DNA from: Cymodocea nodosa
Lineage: Eukaryota > Streptophyta > Magnoliopsida > Alismatales > Cymodoceaceae
DNA: 64,000 bases
Reading direction: 5' to 3'
NCBI GenBank assembly: GCA_036874045.1
Contig: CM072340.1
Coordinates: 21,851,001 to 21,915,000 of the forward strand
The notes beneath the pieces were generated by a model. The model did not search any database. It saw nothing but the letters and a program-made list of their open reading frames with translations, and was not told the origin of the DNA. A program made the translations under genes and the position numbers. Positions 1 to 12,595 of this stretch are shown piece after piece. Every line of letters begins with the position of its first letter. Within the stretch, counting starts at the first letter, position 1.

Positions 1-671
1 CAGTATAATTTATATAACTTAGTCTTCCTTCAAGTATAAACACCAAATATAGTCATGAGAATTTTTTTTGCGGGTAAACACAATAAAGGAAATAAGTAGC
101 TATGCAAACCTTGTTATCATGGTAAAACTTCCACTTGTATTAAATAATTATTAGTTGTTGATCTAAAAGTCTAAATGTTTACCACTAATTTTAAAATTTT
201 GACCATTAGGTTTTAGAAGAAAATTTATTTGAAACATAATCTATCTTAAAATTAAGTTTTAATCCATATAGATTACCTTTCGGATTAACTATATTATTAA
301 ATTTTCGTTAAAAAATTAATAGAAGAGGTATATAGTTAAAAGATTTCTCTTATTGTTACTTGAATAATACGTTTGATTTTTTACATTACTCATGTAATAA
401 AAATCTTAAATGTATCACTGCTTTGATCAATTTATTGTAATTGATGAAATAAAAAATTCACCTTGGAAAAACCGCTGAGAGCTTCTTGGCTCCTGGCCAC
501 TGTGGATGGTTACCACTTCTCCTCAGCTACCACCAACGAACCTGCCTACTTCCCCTGTACGGCAGCAATACTTCCCTCCCCAGGTATGACCTGACCTACC
601 TACGTCTCCTTGCCATTGCCACCAAATCAACCTCTCCAACCAACAATCAAGCAGTCCTTCTGACAACGTCC
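1..671. other. AT-rich upstream intergenic DNA
   Basis: No convincing gene. The first 450 bases are AT-rich with no coding pattern. From about 470 the sequence becomes C-rich and leads into the promoter of the hydrolase gene; the short open frames here (about 486-680 and 523-720) overlap on opposite strands and resemble nothing I know. Confidence 0.6.
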
Positions 672-679
672 TATAAATA
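672..679 (+). promoter_or_regulatory. TATA box of the hydrolase-like gene
   Basis: TATAAATA lies about 157 bases upstream of the chosen ATG. Transcription would be expected to start near 700-710, giving a pyrimidine-rich 5' UTR of about 120 bases (many TTC, TCC and CTTC runs at 715-790), common in plant leaders. The start site is inferred. Confidence 0.6.
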
Positions 680-828
680 AATCGACGCCTTCCTCCATCA
701 ACCAGAGCTGGCCAACGCAATCCCTTCCTTTCGGTGTCGGCTGCTTCTTTCCTTTTCAGGTGAGCCGCTGCCGCTCTTCTTCATCGTTGTCGTCGTCGTC
801 AGTGGATACAGCAAACTCAGACCAACCC

Positions 829-3800
829 ATGGCTCAAGATGCTCTTCACTCGGACCAGGTGCTTATGAATGTGATTTGGGCATACCCATCCCTTTCTTCT
901 CTCCTGATAAATTGGTTCTTGCGTTAACGACCAAATGCTTTTCCTTTTCACAAAAACATGCTCTTCAGGTTGTGATTGGGGAGGAGAAAAACCACGTACG
1001 GCTGCTCACCCTAAACCGGCCCAGACAACTCAATTGCATATCATCTCAAGTGGTATTGGTCGAACCACTTTTCCAAACACACATCATCGTTCCAGTTTGC
1101 TCCATGGGTAGTTACCTTAGTAGTCTTAATCCTGGCTAGGTGTCCCTTCTTGCTGAGTTTCTCGAGAAGTGGGAACGAGATGATAACGTCCACCTTATTG
1201 TGATCAAGGTTTAGGCTTTTCTTTTCTCGATTGCCGCTTGGTCTTCGAGTTCAAAAACCAATGTATTTGACAGTGTCTGCTCCTATCTTCATTACGTGCA
1301 GGGAAATGGCCGTGCCTTCTGTGCCGGTGGAGATCTGAAGATGTTTTACGATGGGGGATCAGGTAAGACAAGCATCCCCACTCATGACAATTTCTATGCA
1401 ATATTCACTATTCCATCGCATATTTCATTTCCATCTATCCATTTAGAGAGCACAACTGTTTAGTATTGCGACCTCCGGGGATAAAATGATCACGTGGATA
1501 TTAAATGCTTCGTGCTGCCCATTTCACCATTTCACTTCTAGAAGGAACCATGATGGATTTTCTGGCATTGAGAATTCATTTCATCATCATATTAATTAGA
1601 CTGGTATAAAGTAATAGCGTCACCAATCTAATGTGATATTCCACCAAACATTTTGTTTGAGACTACTTTTTCCAAAAACAGACTCTGGGCTTAAATGGTA
1701 TAAGTTTGCTTCTTGGACATGCTAGGTAAAAGTAGCTTTTGAATTAAGTAACTCTAGAAACTTGATTGTTTTGTGATGATTCAAACCACAAATAACTTTT
1801 ACATCAAGCAAAATGGCAACGTTAACCTAGTTCATTCTCCTCATATTTACACAACTGAATACATACTGCTAAATGTTAACCACATGCTAGTACATGTCAA
1901 AAGAAACGTATGGGATTGTTGATTTACTTCTCTTGCTTCTTACGAGCTTAAAAATTCATTCTCCTCATAAACAAACAATTGAATACATGTTTGCTGTTAA
2001 CAAATCATTGGTTGGGAGTTTGCTTCAAAACATGTGGCTACATTAAGTTCATTCACCTTGCTGTTTGCTTCACAATATTCATTCCTATGTTGCTATATTA
2101 AATATAAATGAAGTTATGGTACTTTCACATATAAATTGGTGGTGTTTCTTGTAGTATTATCTTCGTTATGTTGTAAATATTTAAAAATAATGAGGACATT
2201 AAAGGAAATCCAATAGTAAATGGCAGCTTCTAGGTGAAGCAGCCCTAATGTAATTTCTCTCAGAAACTGTCATTCTATTATTTTTTCATTTCCAACCACT
2301 AGGTGCTTACTCCAAAAACAGGATATTATGTCTTGTTCAGAACAACTTTAACCAAATAGTTTGTAGGAATAGCTATGTATCAAAGACTACCTCCTAAACT
2401 ACCCCAAACGGATTACCAGTATTTGAATCTTATTATATTTTAGAAGTTTCTGGTATAATATTTTAGAAGTTTGCCAATATTTTGATATGTTACTTTTCTT
2501 TCAATAAAACCCACACTTGTGTTTTAGGGAATTTTCTCTAAATTAATTCCATTACGTCAAATCTAGAATCTCTTCATTCCTTTTGAGGCTCTTACCTATG
2601 GCTATTTATGTCAATATACTTTTAAAATTGAAATTATTCAACATTCTTTTCCCCTTATGTTATTATGTACATAAAAAGTTGATCGTTGTTTGCTTTTTCT
2701 AATTCATAGCCCAACCATGGCTAAGTGCTTGAGATGGAATGGACAGTATTCTCATCCTAGAAGAAATTTAGCATTAGTCACTTTGAAAAGAAAATATTTT
2801 ATCCTAGAAAAATTTTAAAATCAATCACTTCTAAAGCTATCAATCTCATCCATTTATTGATTAGCTTACTTTGATTATCTACAAATTTCAATTTAATAGC
2901 CATAAAGTATGTTGTTTTTACAAAAGGTTGTGAACAATGATTATGCATTTTGATGGTTGGGTATTTCCAATTTCTTTCCTAGTACCATTCTATACTAAGT
3001 TATATGAATTTAGATTACCAAGTCAGGTGGCTTCATGTTTCAAACATTACTAATACATGATTTCCCTCTATTCTTTGCTTACTAGTGCAATTGAAAGATT
3101 TCAATGAAATAGAAAACAAATTTATTGTGATAAAATTCAATTAGATATTTACAAGTGAAAATGGTCAATCAATTTTCAAACACGCACAGAACTTGCTCTC
3201 AACTAATATCCATTAAAATGGAGCTGCATATTTCTGGACATTTTTTGCTACATTATTTATTTAAATATGTTAAAAATTATTTAATTACATCTTATCTACT
3301 TTTAGCTGAGATTATTTATAATAACTCTTCATAAAATCTATAGGTGATTCTTGCCTTGAAGTTGTCTACAGAATGTACTGGCTGTGCTATCATCTCCACA
3401 CCTATAAGAAAACTCGAGTAACTCTTTTCAAAAGCTCTCTTTCAATGCCAAGATATATCCCATTTTAAATTTGTAGTTTCTATTCGACTAGATTTGTCAT
3501 ATGTGTGTGTGTCATTGGCAAAACTCTGATTGTTCCAGGTGTCTCTTGTACATGGGATTGCCATGGGTGGAGGTGGAGTACTGTGTGTTCCATCAGAGTT
3601 TTCAGTTGTCACAGAAAAGACGGTGTGTGCTCAACTTATATACACTTGTCCACTGCTTTGTGCAAGAATACAGTTGCATAGGTGGCATTCATGCCTAGGC
3701 TAATGTCAATCTTTTATTACATGTTTCTTGGTTCAAATATTTATTTAGTTGATGTTGTTTTAATATGACCAATACCAGTAAATTCAATAATTTAACTTAA

Positions 3801-6293
3801 TAATTTTGAAAAGGTGTTTGCTCTACCTGAAGCTAGTGTTGGGCTACATACTGACTGCAGCTTCTCATACATTATCTCACATCTTCCTGGATATTTAGGT
3901 AACGATGTAGCTTGCTGGAATGAATGAATTAATGTTGATGTTAAATATCATTTTTAATTGCAGAAATGACGAGTCTCACTTGTAAAAGTACGAGATAAAG
4001 TAACTGCTAGTTTATTCTGCTATTTTTTGGCACCTGTAGGGGAGTACGTGGCCTTGACTGGAGCAAAGTTAAATGGAAAAGACATGATTGTTGCAGGTCT
4101 AGCGACTCATTTTGTTCAATCCAACGTAAGACTCCTCACCTGAGTATTAACTTAGGTCAATTGCATCTTGTTGACAAATATTTGCTATTTACCAACTTCT
4201 GTAATGGTTTCTGTATCCCCTACATCAGCATTTTTAATTTTATTAGTATTATAGTAGTGCAGCAAGCTGATCATGTGACAATTGTTCTTTCCTAAGAGAT
4301 AACATACATGTGAAAACAGTATGGAAAATCATTAATAAATTATTCTCTTGGAAACTTATCCTTCATTCCTTAATGGACACCTGCTTCTAGTAATCTATGA
4401 CATCAATAGCTACATATTTAATTATACCATTACAAACATCTATGATTCTTGTCTTGCCATGCAGAAATTGCCAGAACTTGAGAAGCGTTTGCTGGATCTA
4501 GATACAGGTGATAAGAATGCTATCAGGAGTGTAATAGAAGAATTCTCTTTGGATGTCCAACCAGATGAAGAAAGTATTTTGAACAGGTAAGCACAGAATT
4601 CCAATAAGTTGTTCACAAGCTTGATTTTCCTGAAAATTCAATGTCTTTCCTCTAGGCTTTCAACAGTTGACAAGTGTTTCTCTGCAAGCTCTGTGGAGGA
4701 GATCATCACATCTTTTGTAAGATTCATATTCATGAACTTTTGTAATGCATGGAATTCCTGTAGGTCATTGGTTCATTACAAAATGAAGGGTTGGTTTTTC
4801 ACAGATTTTGACGGTTCTTTTTTTCTTTTGAAATTGGTAAGAGGATGTAGATGCAAGAATTTGAACTCTGTTGAAGAAAGTGAAATCTTACAAGCCTAGC
4901 CAACTTAGCCGTTTAGAGTTGGTTAGATTTTGATAGTTATGCATCACCTATTATTCCTCACCAACTAAAACTTCATGTACTTAGATATCTGTTACTGAGA
5001 ACTTATTCATAAAAAAAGAATAATAGATTTTGGAACTTGGTAAAATTCTTGGAGAAAAAATCCAGGCAATAAGTTCTAAAGATGGATCCTTGACAAGAAA
5101 TGTTAATAGATTTGGATATCGATGCTAGATATTTTGAGATGAACTATAAGTAAGCTCTGACACAGTCACAAAAGACAACATAAGTTTTACACTTCATCAT
5201 GGGAAGTATTGGTTTGCTGTGCAGTTATGTGATGGTTATTTAATTTTTGGGTTAGTTGATGTCAGACAGCAGTTACTTGAAAATCAATAGCTTAAGTTGC
5301 ACTGACTACATTTTCTGAATATTTTGTATCTTGTGTTTGGTAGGAAGCTGAAATGAAAAATGAAGGAAATGGATGGATAGCTACTGTATTAAAGGGTCTG
5401 AAAAGATCATCTCCCACTGGACTGAAGATAACACTAAAATCGGTTTGTTTTACTCTTTATCCTTTCACCTGTAAAGTTGTTTCATTGGCACCATTAATCA
5501 AATTCTTTTCATGGCATGAAAACCAAGAACCCATGCATCCTCATAGTTCTAAGAAAGACAATATGCTGTGCATTATCATTTCTCTGTTGCAGCCTCCCTA
5601 GGTAAAGCACAAAGAGAATATCTAAATAATCTTGATTTTACATTCAATTATATGTACTCCAGATCAGGGAAGGAAGGCAACAGACTCTAGCAGAATGCCT
5701 AAAGAAGGAATTCAGGATTAGCATAAACATTCTACGCTCGGTGATCTCTGGAGATGTTTTTGAGGTAATATTCAAGAACCTCATGTACACTTGGTTTTCC
5801 TGCAACTTTCATGATATCCATGATCACCCTCTTATTACTGAAGTTTTTATTTGAATTGGTAAGGGCATCCGGGCTTTGAGCATAGACAAAGACAATGCCC
5901 CCAAGGTATAATGTTTTCTGTCCTTCCGATACTCCTTTGTCAATATGTATTCTACAGTCATTACGTAGGCAAAAGGAGGATAATATTACATTGCATGGGT
6001 TCACTGACGCCCCACCAACTATTGCAGTGGAATCCCAAAACCCTTGATGAAGTGAGATCCGAGGATATAAATTTTGTTTTCCAACCGTTCAGTGATGAAC
6101 AAGAACTCAAGATCCCTGCTGAGCCCCACATCTGCAGGTCAAACTCAGCCATCAAGATCTCTTCACCTTTTCTCAGAAAAATTTTATTTCTTATAATGGA
6201 GGCACGATTTCATATTGCAGGTGGGAAGGAAAGTACGAGGACTCTGTCTATCAAGCCAACAACGAACAGCAATCTGGCAGTAATCTAACGTGA
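829..6293 (+). CDS. 3-hydroxyisobutyryl-CoA hydrolase-like protein (crotonase superfamily), 15 exons
   Basis: Exons read from the sequence, all GT-AG and frame-consistent: 829-858, 969-1052, 1140-1208, 1302-1362, 3344-3417, 3539-3622, 3814-3898, 4040-4125, 4465-4586, 4656-4716, 5344-5442, 5663-5764, 5864-5905, 6028-6137, 6221-6293. They total 1182 nt, or 393 residues plus TGA, close to the usual 380-390 of this family. The protein has the crotonase fold: GRAFCAGGD (about residues 64-72) and HGIAMGGGG (111-119) form the oxyanion-hole loops. PEASVGLHTD supplies Glu140 and Asp148, the acidic pair the hydrolases use. The C-terminal half carries the family blocks LKRSSPTGLKITLKSIREGR and DKDNAPKWNPKTLDEV. 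The family hydrolyses 3-hydroxyisobutyryl-CoA (valine catabolism) or related acyl-CoAs. From memory it most resembles the Arabidopsis At1g06550-type branch rather than CHY1. It has no C-terminal SKL-type peroxisomal signal (it ends GSNLT) and no clear transit peptide. The ATG was chosen because it is the first in frame, sits in CCATGG context and follows a TATA box. No break is seen. Confidence 0.93.
1363..3343 (+). other. Long intron 4 of the hydrolase-like gene
   Basis: This 1,981-base AT-rich intron interrupts a glycine codon (phase 1) after ...YDGGS. It accounts for over a third of the gene length while most other introns are 70-630 bases. I see no coding sequence, element ends or RNA gene in it; it may hold decayed insertions not recognisable by eye. 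Confidence 0.75.
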
Positions 6294-6400
6294 GAACGTG
6301 GTAGCAAGCAAGCAGATGACATGAAGTTTTCACATGGATATTTTGTTGCTAAAGTGTATGATTACCGTTTATGTTATACCCTGCACGTTTAGAACAGAAG

Positions 6401-6406
6401 AATAAT
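6401..6406 (+). terminator. Possible poly(A) signal of the hydrolase-like gene
   Basis: AATAAT about 110 bases after the TGA, followed by a T-rich stretch (6412-6422). Plant polyadenylation signals are loose, so this is only a plausible near-upstream element. Confidence 0.3.
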
Positions 6407-6835
6407 GCCATCTTTCTTTTATTTGCGGGAAAGCAGCGAACATTTCGATCAATTTATTATTTTACTGAATTTAGGGCTCGCAATATGGATTTGATCTAGA
6501 CATCAGTGGAGGAAAATCCACCTTCCTCAATCAGGTTGGCTTTGAAAACTAGAGGGTTTGACCGCTTTTTTGGTCAACCCATGTCGATTTCGTGCATGAG
6601 GTCATACATCCCAAGTGCTTCTTACTTCCATCAACGCTTGGTCCAAGTGGCCACCAAGTCATTCCCAAGTGTTGAATGTAGTTGTAGTTAATATGCCATC
6701 GTTATCCCAAGACATCGTGCTCTTAGATCAAGCTTTATGCCACCCTTTTTCATCATCATGTAGCGTTATGTAATAAGACACTCTCGAAGATTCCAACCAC
6801 TTTGGAGAATGATGTCAAGTTAACCTTTAAATGTT
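6407..6835. other. Intergenic, nothing recognised
   Basis: Moderately AT-rich DNA between the 3' end of the hydrolase-like gene and the LTR-element remnant. A short open frame at 6506-6691 has no recognisable domain. Confidence 0.5.
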
Positions 6836-6839
6836 TAAG

Positions 6840-8440
6840 GATAAATCTAACGGAAAAGTCTATAGTGTTTAAGTGAATCATATAAAGGTTTGTGTAAACT
6901 TAACAAAGTTAGTTTATTATGTTTAGACTTGTATTTAACGATGAAAAATATTAGACTCATTCTCGATTATCTATATAGTTAAGGTTTTGTGAAATTTAAG
7001 CTTAGTCCGTCACTTAAGAGATTAATTACCTGTATATCTCATTTTGTTGGATGACTCTCAAATTGTCGAGTGAACTGTTTAGAAGATTATGGATCAATTC
7101 ACAGAATTGCTCAAGATTAAGATTCTCTAAACTATGTTTAATTGATTATTTAACTGGAATATCTCGATGACTTATTGTACTTACTTTTTGAATATTTAAA
7201 TGCCAAACAATCCTGTACATTTATATCTCACTGAACTTAAATGATCTTTTGGCTAGTTATTATAAATAGTAACTAACACTTAAAATACAAGAATATTTAA
7301 CTTGCCATGTAAATGGAAAGAGCGATCCATGCACTTAGTTTGATAGTATGACAGATTGTGATAATTAAGGATGCAAATTAGATACTATAGAGTTTCTAGA
7401 ATCAAAAAATGAGAACGAACAAAAAAGGAAAATCATACATGTGCTTAGAAATCAAACTATCGGAAAATCAAACACGACTCTGTAATCAGGACTCTTGGTG
7501 ATACGACTATTAAAAGGAGAAAGTGCAAAGACAATTTTGGAGCATTCCACAAGGAGAACATCTAGAGTTCACGTCGTGGTGAATTATGTTGTAACAGTGA
7601 ATACTTATGTTGAATTTTTTGGTAGTTCAATAGGTTTTTATTTGAGAAAAACTTAACTTATCATGTGGTGAGTCACCTTCTTAATTTTAGGGAATTGAGA
7701 AGATGGTGAGGTTGGTGCTTCATCTGTACAAAGTGATTGCCTTGTTGACATAGGGTTGTTGCCCTATGTGGTGTACAAAGTGTCTTTGTATATTGTGGTT
7801 GAGTGTGAAGTTAGAAAACACCATTGTAAAGGTTTGTGGACTCTTGTAGAGGTTGATATTAAACCTTGAAAAATGTTGTATTAGTGTAGTTCTCAAAGAT
7901 GAGACCTTAAGTAGTGGACTAGCCTATTTAGGTGAATTACTATAAAAATTCTGTGTTCTTCATTACTTTTATTTCTATAGTACTATTATTGCTGAAAAAT
8001 TTGTTTACTACTTTAAATCAATAACTTTAATATAAAATCTGAAAATGAATTAAAATTGATAAACATATTTAGAAATCTCACTATTCACCCTTTCTAGTGA
8101 GTTTCAATTCTACAAGTGGTATCAAAGTCATGATTAATTTTATAAAGACTTAACTATTTGAAATCATGACTCATCAAGTAGAGAGTTAGAATATTCTCAG
8201 AGCTTCATTATTTGATAGAAATAACTATAGATATTAGAAGAACAAAATGGAGAATTTTATGAAGTCTCTAGATGTCAAGTTTTGAAAGGTAGTAATAAAA
8301 GGAATCTCATTGCTTATCATACTAGAAGATGAATGAGATGATGATGATGAGAAGAAGATTTAACTTGACGCAAGAGATATAAATGTCTTAACTTTTGTAC
8401 TTACTGTTGATATATACAATAAAATAATTTTTATTGTCCA
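6840..8440 (+). mobile_element. Ty1/copia-type LTR retrotransposon remnant (LTR 3' part, primer site, start of gag)
   Basis: The stretch ending TTCTACA at 8116 reads like the R-U5 end of a copia LTR and is followed by a tRNA-Met-type primer binding site. Downstream, 8140-8440 resembles the start of a copia gag region. The left edge is uncertain (between about 6.8 and 7.5 kb). It is an old, broken fossil with only the 5' side recognisable; the rest of the element is not seen next to it. Its LTR end differs from that of the copia element ending at 34832, so it is a different family. Confidence 0.6.
8119..8134 (+). promoter_or_regulatory. Primer binding site (initiator tRNA-Met type) of the copia remnant
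   Basis: TGGTATCAAAGTCATG closely matches the TGGTATCAGAGC family of plant LTR-element primer sites and sits two bases after the LTR-like end ...TCTACA. Confidence 0.75.
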
Positions 8441-8450
8441 CATCTCCCTA

Positions 8451-8458
8451 TAAATTTT
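8451..8458 (+). promoter_or_regulatory. TATA-like box before a GC-richer leader-like block
   Basis: TATAAATT follows a C-rich CACATCTCCC and precedes an abrupt change to GC-richer sequence at about 8480. That is the pattern of a plant core promoter, but no downstream protein can be assigned. Confidence 0.4.
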
Positions 8459-8479
8459 TTTTTTTCTTTCAAAGATCTC

Positions 8480-9021
8480 GCTGTAAATTCATTCCGTGCA
8501 ATAGACAAGAGAGGGAGACTGGGGAAGACCGCCACGAGGAGAGAGGGCCTATCATTGGAGACCATACCGGGTGAAGAGGACGATCGGAGAAAAGGAGGCT
8601 ACCAGAACGCGACCGATCTCTCCCTGATCATCGAGCTTCACTACTCACGGAGATAGCTCCCACCAACACGACTAGATCGAACAAGCTGTCACAGAGCTCC
8701 GGGCTCCTCTGCATCGCTCTCTTGTGTGGAACTCACCAGCGCCTACACACCGGCACGATTTCGCACCAACCTCAGCCTCCGCTAAACACCAGACCAATCT
8801 CGTACCGTGTTGATCGCACTTCGCTCTACTTCATACCCTTGAATCTACTAACCTTGAGCTCCTACACGTATCCAAAACCCCAAGCCACCAGGCAATCAGA
8901 GGAAGAATCTGGGAGGACGATCGTCGGAGCGTCGTTCTTGGAAGACTTTTTCTGGCGAGCTCTCTCTTTTATCTCACGAGTAGCCACTGGGAGTTCTTGA
9001 CGAGACATTCTTCATTCCGGT
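8480..9021 (+). other. Gene-like 5' leader block (unassigned), ending at a possible splice donor
   Basis: About 540 bases of GC-richer, purine- and CT-rich sequence, unlike the AT-rich DNA on both sides. An open frame of 92 codons (8722-9000) has no recognised domain and may be chance. The block ends near 9020 in CCG-GTCAGT followed by a long T run and AT-rich sequence, which looks like an exon end plus first intron. The last ~60 bases and the following ~1.7 kb recur inverted at 36.24-37.91 kb, while the upstream 480 bases do not. It could be the 5' end of a host gene broken by later rearrangement, or a captured promoter; the sequence does not decide. Confidence 0.4.
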
Positions 9022-10760
9022 CAGTTTTTTTTTTTTTTCCTTCCCTTACTGGTGGGGGCATCGCTGCGATTTCTATTTGGTTTGTCTATGATCATTTCAT
9101 TTTTCATTCTTGATAAGAATTTTATTATGTAATGGATATGTCCTCTGGGGATGCCCCTCTATTTGGATAATTTGTGTTTGCTTTCTACTTTTGCATTCTT
9201 TTTTTTCTTTAATGTTTGTTCCATTAATCTCTGATTCTTTTAACTTGAGTCCTTGATGTTGATTTTTCCGTTGTAGTGACCATGTCTTTGTTTCTTCATT
9301 TGGCCGATATTCTTGAAGTCGATTGTTTCTTTTTCTTTTGCTTTAACTCAATTCTCCGTTCACCTTATCTGGCTCAAACTTCTTTTCATTCTGCAAATTC
9401 AAACATTATTTCTATTGTTGTGGCTATAATTCTGAACTTCTACTCAGAGATTTAAAATTCGATGCATGGATGCATTTATGCTTCATAATTCAAGTTCTTG
9501 ATGTTTGATCTAAAGTGTTGATTCAATCTTTTGGAATTCTTTTGTTAAAGCCGATGTTACGGACTTTGTTTCAGTTCTTATACTGCCTGGCCACCCTTGT
9601 GTTTTTCCCTCTTTGATTTCCGCACTATCTGCTTTTGTATGTTCCACTTCAGGTCATTGGCATAGATTTCCTCCCTGTATTACTTATAATGTTTTCTTCA
9701 TTTTTGATTGATGCTTCTGCATTTGATATATTTTTGTTTTGCTTTGGTTTGGAACTTTGTAATCTTTGTTTACGTCTAATTCTTCGAAAACCTTCAAAAC
9801 GTGATGAATTTGTCTAGCTTGACTTCTCTTGGCTTTTTGTATTAGCAAGTCCTTTGACTCTTGCGATGTGTACTAAACATTTATTTTGATGAACTTCTCT
9901 GGTTGACTTCTTTTGTAAATTTCCTTGTTGTTTTCCATACATTCACTTCTCATTTATGCACCACAGCCATTATATTTACGAAAATGTTAAATGCAAATGA
10001 AACTTTATAAGACACAATATCCACCTTAAAGTAGGCACCTCATATTGCTTCCATTTATTTTTATTGTCGACCTTATTTTTGCATTTGATGATAATATATG
10101 CTCTTCCAGTCATTTGATCCTTGCGTCACCTTAAGTTTTGAATTTGACTTTTTTGTCCTACTAATTTTGTACAATAATTCTAGATATCCTTGTTTTGTTT
10201 TTTGTCTTGATGCCCATTTCATTGCTTTCAACAATTTTGGCTATCGACTTTATTTTTTGAAGTTTATCTTCGGACATGCTTCCTCCACTACTTGCAATCT
10301 CTTAGGTTCTACTTGCAATTTTTAACGATGACTTTTTTAATTTACTAATTAACTATAGTGAATCACAATATTCTTAGTTAAACTTTCCACTGTGCAACTT
10401 TTGTATTCAGCATAATTTTTTATCTTAGATATATTGTCTAAGTATGTAAGACTTGTAGTTGATAAAATCTTGTACCTTATAAGAACACTCAAAATATGAC
10501 ATATTTGTCTATCTGGACTTCTCTTAATAGCCTTCTTTGTTTTAGTTCTTTTGTAAATTTGCTTGTCATTCCTACATATTATCTACTTGTTTATGTACCA
10601 TAACCATTATATTTATAGATTGACCTTGCTTAGTTCATTTCACTTTAAACTAGGCACCTTATATTGTTTTTTTTTTTTGTCAACCTTATTTTCACATTTG
10701 ACTATAACATCTATTTTTCCATCCTTAGGTCATTTGGATTTTGCATCACTTTAAGTTTCA
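8961..10760 (+). repeat. Repeat Q, copy 1 (inverted copy at 36.24-37.91 kb)
   Basis: The sequence from GAGCTCTCTCTTTTATCTC at about 8956 to about 10760 matches, on the other strand, 37912 down to about 36240. Examples are the leader end with TTCTTGACGAGACAT, the stretch translating to FDIFLFCFGLELC near 9726, and CTTGTCATTCCTACATATTA near 10562. The match includes point differences and small indels. The 3' half overlaps the 425-bp repeat family described separately. Confidence 0.85.
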
Positions 10761-10800
10761 AATTTACTTACAAATTTAGTAAAGTAATTTTAGATAGGGT
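9880..10800 (+). repeat. Decayed copies of the ~425-bp tandem repeat family (5' group)
   Basis: Shared landmarks with the array at 13.1-14.5 kb include ATTTACTAATTxAcxATAGT, TTGTCGACCTTATTTTxxCATTTGA and TCATTTxGATxxTGxxTCACxTTAAGTTT. The two units here (about 10.06 and 10.67 kb for the TTGTCGACC landmark) are more divergent and are also part of repeat Q. Confidence 0.6.
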
Positions 10801-12590
10801 TGGTTTTTCCACTAACACCTGTAGCTTGTAGCTAAGGGTGACCCACCCCACCCCTATATAATATAGGATCTGTTGAGCAAGAGCCCTTCCACATGGGACT
10901 GTTGGATCGTTATGGCTAACTATCGATTTGGGGTACAATCAATTCACTGGGAGATTTGCCCTCCTAATTCAAAGCTTTTTCTTAGAAGTAGAAACCTTGA
11001 CCCTCCTTTTTCATGACTATTAAGATCCTTGCGACTATGGTAGGAAAAATTTCTTTGTTCTCTCATAGCCCCTAACCCCTTATCAATGGTAGAGAGTAAG
11101 GTGACTAGGCTAGGCCAAGATATTTATAGAAGAAGAGGTTTTGATGACGATTGTATGGGTTCATCTTTGAGAAAGGAGAGAGGGAAAGCTAAAATCTTGT
11201 TCTTTTGCACTCACTTCGGTTGAGCCGTTAAGGCTCGATCATCCAATTTGCTCCAATAGACATGCATGGTTCAGTAGTCAAAGCAACTTTGTCACTTTCG
11301 TATTTAGTAGTCATCATAGTTATTATAGTAGTTGTAATAGTAATCGGTCTTGGGGTTTTGGTTGCTTTGACCATAGTTAACTTAATGATAAAAAAATAAG
11401 TAATAATTCTTGGGTTTCATGGCTATAATTTGAACTTTGGATTTGACTTTAAAGATAGAAATCTCGAGGCTAATAGCGATTTGAATTCTAGCATTGAATA
11501 GATTGTCAAATAAGAATATTGAGTTTGGTCTAGAAAAAAATATCGTCTAAATGCTTATCGTAATTGGTTGAATTTTACCATCATTTAGATGGCTTTTACA
11601 ATGAATGAAGTTCTAATGACGATTTGGCCTTGATATGGTAAAACATGGTGTTGATTGATGACGAGGTTGTAGACACCAAAAACAAAATAAACCTCAACTT
11701 TTAGTTGCTATTTGTTTGCTTAACATTTTTTTGACATGATCACAAAGTACAACCTTGATTTTACCAAAAACAGACATCTCTTGATTGAATTGCATTGTCA
11801 TCTGCTTAGAAAAATCCATCAAACGAGAACTCAAAGGAAGCCAATAAACACGTCCCTAATGCTTTATGCATTTTACTTGATAAATGTTACAAAGTTAATC
11901 AAAACCCTATTCAACCTTTGAAAGTAAAAGGCAAGTACTTTACAACTTGCATCTACGGGAATTTGTTTAGAGTGGATAGAGAAGGGAAAACAATAGACAC
12001 TGATAATGTGCACAAAAAAGAGTATAAGCATTGTTCAAAACAAACATGAATGCATCTGCATGAGGAGGTGGTGTACATCTGTACAAGCTACATATTTGAT
12101 CACCAATTTTAATAACAAACAAGTCATGCTACCTTCCGTTGCCCCTTCCATCCTCCCATAGAAAGATATTAGTCACGCTACAAATACCTACAAATCAGTA
12201 GATGAAACATTGAAAAAGGAATACAAAATTGATTAGAAAGGAATACAAAAATTGATTAGAAATTGCCCTACAATATTTGAGTAGAACTGGCAAAAACTAT
12301 ATCTTTATTAAATAATGAATTTTACTCATTTTTACCATGAAGTCTCTCTTTACCCTTGAACTATTTGAGTAGAACCTGTAAGATTTAGATCCATCAAATC
12401 TACTAGTTTAATAATGAAAATAATAATAAAGTCCACAATTGATACACTAAAATTAATCTGTATTTGGACAAGTAATGATATAATATCTTAGTTGACTGCA
12501 TTTTTTGACATTTTTTTCTTTTTCTGCTTTTCAATCATAGATACTTCAACATTAGATTTAATCTATTTACCATGCAGAAGTTTTCCTTTT
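10800..12590. other. Repeat-poor AT-rich stretch, nothing firm
   Basis: A less AT-rich segment at 10.83-11.24 kb (TAGCTTGTAGCTAAGGG, then GTGACCCACCCC) has no copy elsewhere in the window and no recognisable coding sequence. The remainder to 12.59 kb is AT-rich with short open frames only (for example 11736-11921). The segment at 12.06-12.2 kb may belong with the possible exon on the minus strand just downstream, but I cannot show it. Confidence 0.4.
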
Positions 12591-12595
12591 ATTTT

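Noticed and set aside
8722-9000. 92-codon frame as the first coding exon of a gene
   Set aside because: It has no recognised motif, and the duplicated copy at 37.9 kb preserves only its end. It cannot be distinguished from a GC-rich untranslated leader.
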